Below, one piece after another: positions 60,333 to 64,000 of a stretch of 64,000 nucleotides of DNA. Numbering within the stretch: the stretch's first letter is position 1; every line of letters starts with the position of its first letter. A model generated the notes under the pieces. The model was not told the origin of the DNA. It did no database searches and saw only the letters and a list, made by a program, of their open reading frames with translations. The stretch covers positions 2,170,001 through 2,234,000 of the forward strand of contig CP097573.1 in assembly GCA_000492175.2 (NCBI GenBank), given 5' to 3'. A program made the translations under genes and the position numbers. The stretch comes from Firmicutes bacterium ASF500. GTDB taxonomy: Bacteria > Bacillota > Clostridia > Oscillospirales > Oscillospiraceae.

Positions 60333-61735
60333 GGTTTTACCAGAAAATGACCCTGTCCATGCTGGCGCTGCTGTCCCTCCTCTTTGGAATCGGGGGCAGT
60401 CTGCTGATCTCCAGCTCCTTCCAGGACTCCCTGGAGCGGGAGAAGGTCGCCGCCTTTGGGGATTACCGCATGGCCTGGGGCACGCTTCAGATTGTCAACA
60501 GCCGGGACCCCTATTTGGACCGGGAGGCCATCGCCCGGGTCATGGAGCAGCTGTACCAGCAGAACAGCACCGCCTGGACCAGCCTGCGGCTGTCCACGGA
60601 GGGGCGGGTCCTCTGCGAGATGGGGGAGGGCCGTTCCTCCCTTCTTCGGGACAGCGGGGAGCCGGGCCCCGGGGGATGCCTGTTCCGGATCGCGGACGGG
60701 CCGGATGGGCGGCGCTACCTGACCTTTTCCGGGGCGGTGGAGACCGGCGGCGAAATTCTGTATCTGGCCACCAGCCACGACATCACCGCCCTCTATACCG
60801 CCCGGCAGGCCCAGCAGCGCACCTATTTGCAGGTCTTTCTGGTGATGTGCCTGCTGTGCGCCGTCCTGTCTTACATGGTGTCCCGGGTGCTTACCGCCCC
60901 GCTGGAGGGACTGTCCCGGGCCTCCAGGGACATCACCTCGGGCAGCTACGCCAGCCGGGTCCAGGTGCGGTCCTCCGACGAGATCGGGATGGTGTCTCAG
61001 GATTTCAACACCATGGCGGACCAGCTGGAGCGGCAGATTCTGGAGCTGCGCCAGTCGGTGGAGCGGCAGGAGCGCTTTGTGGGCAGCTTTGCCCACGAGG
61101 TAAAGACCCCCATGACCTCTCTCATCGGCTACGCGGAGCTGATTCGCAGCGGTATGCTGACCGCCGAGGAGCAGACTGAGGCGGCGGGCTATCTCTACAC
61201 CGAGGGAAAGCGGCTGGAGAGCCTGTCCCGGAAGCTGCTGGAGCTGCTGGTCGTCCAGCGGCGGGATATGCCTCTCGCGGAGGTCAGCCCCAGGGACCTG
61301 GTGGAGGAATTGGCCCGGCGGCTGGTCCCGGCCTGTCAGGCAAAGGGGATCTCCGTTGCCTGTGACTGTGAGGACGGCCGCTGCCTTCTGGAACCGGACC
61401 TGACCTGGTCTCTGCTGCTGAACCTGGCGGACAATGCCCAGAAGGCCATGGAGGGCGGCGGAGCGCTCCAGCTCCGCCAGCGGATGCTGGAGGACGGCTG
61501 TCTCATTCAGGTGCTGGACAGCGGCCGGGGCATCCCGCCCCAGGCGCTGGGCCACCTGACGGAGGCCTTCTACCGGGCGGACAAGGCCCGCTCCCGAAAG
61601 CAGGGGGGCTTCGGCCTGGGACTGGCGCTGTGCCACGAGATCGCCGCCCTCCATCACGGGAGCATCCGGTTTGAAAACCGCCCGGAGGGGGGCGCATGCG
61701 TCACAGTGGAGCTGAGAGGAGGGAGGACGCAATGA
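60329..61735 (+). CDS. Sensor histidine kinase
   Basis: The 468-residue kinase starts with GTG overlapping the regulator stop. Two membrane segments (about 7-27 and 160-185) flank an extracellular sensor of about 130 residues. HAMP follows, then the H-box SFAHEVKTPMTSLIGYAEL, N-box LLNLADNAQKAM, G1 DSGRGIPPQ and G2 GGFGLGLALCHEIAALH. The stimulus is unknown. A cell-wall peptidase gene in the same run suggests an envelope signal. Confidence 0.93.
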   Translation: MRFYQKMTLSMLALLSLLFGIGGSLLISSSFQDSLEREKVAAFGDYRMAWGTLQIVNSRDPYLDREAIARVMEQLYQQNSTAWTSLRLSTEGRVLCEMGEGRSSLLRDSGEPGPGGCLFRIADGPDGRRYLTFSGAVETGGEILYLATSHDITALYTARQAQQRTYLQVFLVMCLLCAVLSYMVSRVLTAPLEGLSRASRDITSGSYASRVQVRSSDEIGMVSQDFNTMADQLERQILELRQSVERQERFVGSFAHEVKTPMTSLIGYAELIRSGMLTAEEQTEAAGYLYTEGKRLESLSRKLLELLVVQRRDMPLAEVSPRDLVEELARRLVPACQAKGISVACDCEDGRCLLEPDLTWSLLLNLADNAQKAMEGGGALQLRQRMLEDGCLIQVLDSGRGIPPQALGHLTEAFYRADKARSRKQGGFGLGLALCHEIAALHHGSIRFENRPEGGACVTVELRGGRTQ

Positions 61736-62496
61736 AGCATGACCTGAAGCGGTATTTGCCGCTCCTGTTTGCCCTGCCCCCTGTCGCTCTGGGAGCGGTG
61801 ATGCCCTGGCTGTCCGCCGCGTTTCAGGACGCCCGGATGGGAAATTCTCAGGAGAGTCTGGAGCTGAACGCGGTCAGCCTGACCTTGCTGCAAGACGACG
61901 GAGTGGAGCAGGCGCTGCGGATCATTTCGTCAAAATTTGCCGCAATCCCCTGGACGGGCGGAACCGCCCTGTCAAAGACGCAGGCCCTGCGGGCGGCGGA
62001 GGATGTGCTGGATGAAATGCGCTCCTTTGGCCTGCTTTCCAGTGAGGACCGGCACATTCTGAGCAAGGTGGGCGGGACCGCGGAGCCCTGCTTGATCGTG
62101 GCGGGAGATGGCAGCTCCGCGCTGGTGTGGAACTGCCGCTGGGATGTGGGGGAATGGGCCTCCTCTTGTTCTATTACGGTGGATGATGTCAGCGGAAAGG
62201 CTGTGCGGATCTCGACGGCCAGTTTGGTAAACGTGTATGGAGAATCAGCAAAAGCCGGCAGCGTACAGGCGGACAGCGCGGAGTTAAGAGAGGAGTACTA
62301 TATCCTGCTGGACCTGTGGTGCTGCTTTTTGACGAATTATTATGATGCTGATGTGTTAACGATAACGGAGCCCGAGGATATCTCAGAGGAAGGCGCGAAA
62401 TTTTTGCTGGATCTGGAGCTTCACCCGGACAAGGCCCCCCAGACCTGCCGCCTGCCCTTGGAGCTGAATTACAATGAGGCGCGCTTCAATTTTTGA
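61732..62496 (+). CDS. Membrane-anchored protein of unknown function
   Basis: I do not recognise this 254-residue protein. One N-terminal hydrophobic segment (YLPLLFALPPVALGAVMPWL) may be a signal anchor. The exported part is acidic with no clear motif; SALVWNCRWDVGEWASSCSI gives a beta-rich impression. The start overlaps the kinase stop (ATGA), so it belongs to the two-component operon and may be an accessory sensor. Confidence 0.65.
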   Translation: MKHDLKRYLPLLFALPPVALGAVMPWLSAAFQDARMGNSQESLELNAVSLTLLQDDGVEQALRIISSKFAAIPWTGGTALSKTQALRAAEDVLDEMRSFGLLSSEDRHILSKVGGTAEPCLIVAGDGSSALVWNCRWDVGEWASSCSITVDDVSGKAVRISTASLVNVYGESAKAGSVQADSAELREEYYILLDLWCCFLTNYYDADVLTITEPEDISEEGAKFLLDLELHPDKAPQTCRLPLELNYNEARFNF

Positions 62497-62590
62497 CCGA
62501 TGATGCCAATCCGATGGTAAAACGATGACATTCGGAGGAAGCGCCTTGCTATGCTGAAACCATCTTCAGCACAGCGAGGTGTTTTGACGG

Positions 62591-63430
62591 ATGTACAGAC
62601 GAAAAAAATTTGCCCCTGTCCGCTGGCGCGCTGGACGGCGGCGCAGGCGGAACAGGGTGCTTGAGGATCTGCTGTCCATAACGATTCTTTTGTGCTCAGC
62701 GGCCCTTCTCATCACGGTGCTGGTCCCCTGGGAGGAGGGCAGCGCATATTCAGCCGGACAGAGTACCGGCGCCTGCTGGCCGGAGCCCCCGCTCCCGGAG
62801 AATCGGGGAGAGCCCCTTCCGGCGGAGCCCGCCCCCGTGGACAGCTGGCAGTTGCTCCTGGTGAACCGCTGGCATTCGCTGCCCGAGGACTATTCCGTCC
62901 AGCTGGTGGAGCTTAGGAACGGCTTCCAGGTGGACGAGCGGTGTTATCCGGACCTCCAGGCCATGATGGGCGCCTGCCGGGCGGAGGGGCTGTCCCCTGT
63001 CATCTGCTCCGCCTACCGGACCTGGGAGTATCAGGAGCGGCTGTATCGGGCCGAGACCGAACGCTGGCTGGCCCGGGGCTATTCTCAGGACAGCGCCGGG
63101 ACGGAGGCGGGAAAATCCGTCGCGGTACCCGGGACCAGCGAGCATCAGCTGGGTCTGGCGGTGGACATCGTGGATATCAGCTACCAGCATTTGGACGAGT
63201 TCCAGGAGAATACCGCCGTACAGAAATGGCTCATGGAGCACAGCTGGGAATATGGCTTTATCCTCCGCTATCCCAATGACAAAAGCGAGATCACCGGCAT
63301 CATCTATGAGCCCTGGCATTACCGCTATGTGGGACGCGAATACGCGGAGGAGCTCCATAGGCTGGGGCTCTGCCTGGAGGAGTATTTAGAGCGGAGGGCG
63401 CGGCCTGACTTGAATGACCCTGCCCAGTGA
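62591..63430 (+). CDS. D-alanyl-D-alanine carboxypeptidase, VanY/M15B type
   Basis: The 279-residue protein has a very basic cytoplasmic start (RRKKFAPVRWRAGRRRRRNR), one membrane anchor (about 30-46) and a Pro-rich linker. The peptidase domain has the zinc motif GTSEHQLGLAVDIVD and the catalytic/zinc segment IYEPWHYRYVG. It should trim the terminal D-Ala of peptidoglycan stems. It follows the two-component genes after a 94-base gap, resembling vanRS-vanY contexts. Confidence 0.9.
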   Translation: MYRRKKFAPVRWRAGRRRRRNRVLEDLLSITILLCSAALLITVLVPWEEGSAYSAGQSTGACWPEPPLPENRGEPLPAEPAPVDSWQLLLVNRWHSLPEDYSVQLVELRNGFQVDERCYPDLQAMMGACRAEGLSPVICSAYRTWEYQERLYRAETERWLARGYSQDSAGTEAGKSVAVPGTSEHQLGLAVDIVDISYQHLDEFQENTAVQKWLMEHSWEYGFILRYPNDKSEITGIIYEPWHYRYVGREYAEELHRLGLCLEEYLERRARPDLNDPAQ

Positions 63431-63447
63431 TAACAAACAAAAGCAGA

Positions 63448-63494
63448 GCCGCCTCATTCCAACAAATGGCTGTTGCCTGTTGGGATGAGGCGGC
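63448..63494. terminator. Convergent terminator, VanY-type gene and spoIIP
   Basis: GCCGCCTCATTCCAACA and TGTTGGGATGAGGCGGC are perfectly complementary with a 13-base loop, followed by GTTATTTTTC on the plus strand. ATCACTGG-side A-rich sequence precedes the stem. Confidence 0.88.
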
Positions 63495-63503
63495 GTTATT
63501 TTT

Positions 63504-64000
63504 CTATTTCATCTCCAGAAGTGTCCGCGCCACATTGTCGGCCCACAGCCGGCCGCCGGCGATGGCCTCGGTGAGGGTGTTGCCGTGGCCGCCCACCTCC
63601 ACCAGGATGGAACCGGGGCACAGCTGCTGATTGTACCGGCTTTTCCGCAGGACGGTGGGCCGGGCCAGGCTGGTGTAGCCCCGGACCAGATTGCGCTGAA
63701 GCTTTAGGGCGAAGGCCATGTTGTCCCGCCACCGGGGGTGCTCCGCGCCGCCGGCGTCGGTGCCCAGGACCATCATCACCTGGGCCACCTTCTCCCCGGC
63801 CTCGGTGGACACCATCTTGTAAATCTCCCCGTCGCCGCCCACCAGGGCGTCCCGGTGAACGTCCAGCACCACCTTGATGGTGGGGTACTGGGCCAGCCAC
63901 TGCTCCACCACCGCCTGGGACCGGCTGTAGGCCCCGTTATAGGCGGGGTAGTCGCACAGGGTGGTGTCGTGGATGACCTGGAAGCCGTAGGCCCGGAAGA
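63504..64000 (-). CDS. spoIIP: Stage II sporulation protein P (5' end outside window)
   Basis: The C-terminal 165 residues are present and the start lies beyond the window. VIHDTTLCDYPAYNGAYSRS, VVLDVHRDALVG and SILVEVGGHGNTLTEA are characteristic of SpoIIP, an amidase and endopeptidase for septal peptidoglycan during engulfment. It is evidence that the organism has the endospore programme. The catalytic His of the LDVHRD segment is visible. Confidence 0.9.
   Translation of the reverse strand, partial: FRAYGFQVIHDTTLCDYPAYNGAYSRSQAVVEQWLAQYPTIKVVLDVHRDALVGGDGEIYKMVSTEAGEKVAQVMMVLGTDAGGAEHPRWRDNMAFALKLQRNLVRGYTSLARPTVLRKSRYNQQLCPGSILVEVGGHGNTLTEAIAGGRLWADNVARTLLEMK

Noticed and set aside
61732-63430. 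Complete van-type glycopeptide resistance cluster
   Set aside because: Only a VanY-type peptidase and a generic two-component system are present. VanH, ligase and VanX genes are missing.
1-64000. CRISPR array, prophage or insertion sequence
   Set aside because: No regularly spaced direct repeats, cas genes, phage structural genes or transposase genes were seen. The repeats present are short intergenic hairpins.

Overview
The window looks like chromosomal DNA around the replication origin of a GC-rich, spore-forming Clostridia member, most probably an Oscillospiraceae gut bacterium of the Flavonifractor/Lawsonibacter/Pseudoflavonifractor type. This rests on the order dnaA-dnaN-S4-recF-remB-gyrB-gyrA, the DnaD/DnaI helicase-loading pair, a SpoIIP gene, Gram-positive type ABC lipoproteins and strongly GC-rich codon use. 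The genus is an inference from gene content, not from a search.

Left arm (1-22,648), almost all on the minus strand: an Orn/Lys/Arg decarboxylase-type PLP enzyme cut by the window edge; the jag-yidC-yidD-rnpA-rpmH block; a MoxR ATPase with a VWA/CoxE-like protein; a small membrane protein/XRE pair and an orphan Cys-rich membrane peptide on the plus strand; YegP, RNase HI and a YafQ/DinJ toxin-antitoxin pair; DIP1984 and DUF3829 proteins; then SHOCT proteins, gyrA, gyrB, a PH-domain protein, remB, recF, S4, dnaN and dnaA. Two small membrane-protein genes interrupt the recF-remB-gyrB part, and a broken copy of the recF 3' end sits in front of one of them. DnaA-box-like sites cluster between dnaN and dnaA, and an AT-rich stretch with one more box lies upstream of dnaA. 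The origin is therefore placed at about 21.1-22.9 kb.

Right arm (22,866-35,724), mixed strands: dnaD and dnaI, lspA and rluD, a Sel1-repeat protein, a four-segment membrane protein, and an unusual 0.35 kb locus with a 28-residue hydrophobic peptide and opposed promoters (candidate type I toxin-antitoxin). These are followed by an XRE regulator with matched operators, a GT2 glycosyltransferase, UDP-galactopyranose mutase, PilZ and REC-GGDEF proteins, a TetR regulator and a YdcF protein.

35,794-46,384 is a sugar cluster best read as sialic acid/N-acetylhexosamine use: ROK kinase, AGE-type epimerase, RpiR regulator, YesL protein, ABC binding protein with two permeases, and an N-acetylneuraminate lyase homologue. 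46,395-56,775 is an L-arabinose cluster: a divergent AraR-type repressor with operator-like sites, a YtfQRT/YjfF-type ABC importer, FGGY kinase, araA and araD. The rest holds a calcium-type P-ATPase, a two-component system followed by an unknown protein and a VanY-type D,D-carboxypeptidase, and the C-terminal part of spoIIP.

Intergenic spaces on both arms carry several families of hairpin repeats. Three of the families share GTAGGG...CCCTAC ends although their interiors differ. No rRNA, complete tRNA, CRISPR array or transposase gene was seen.
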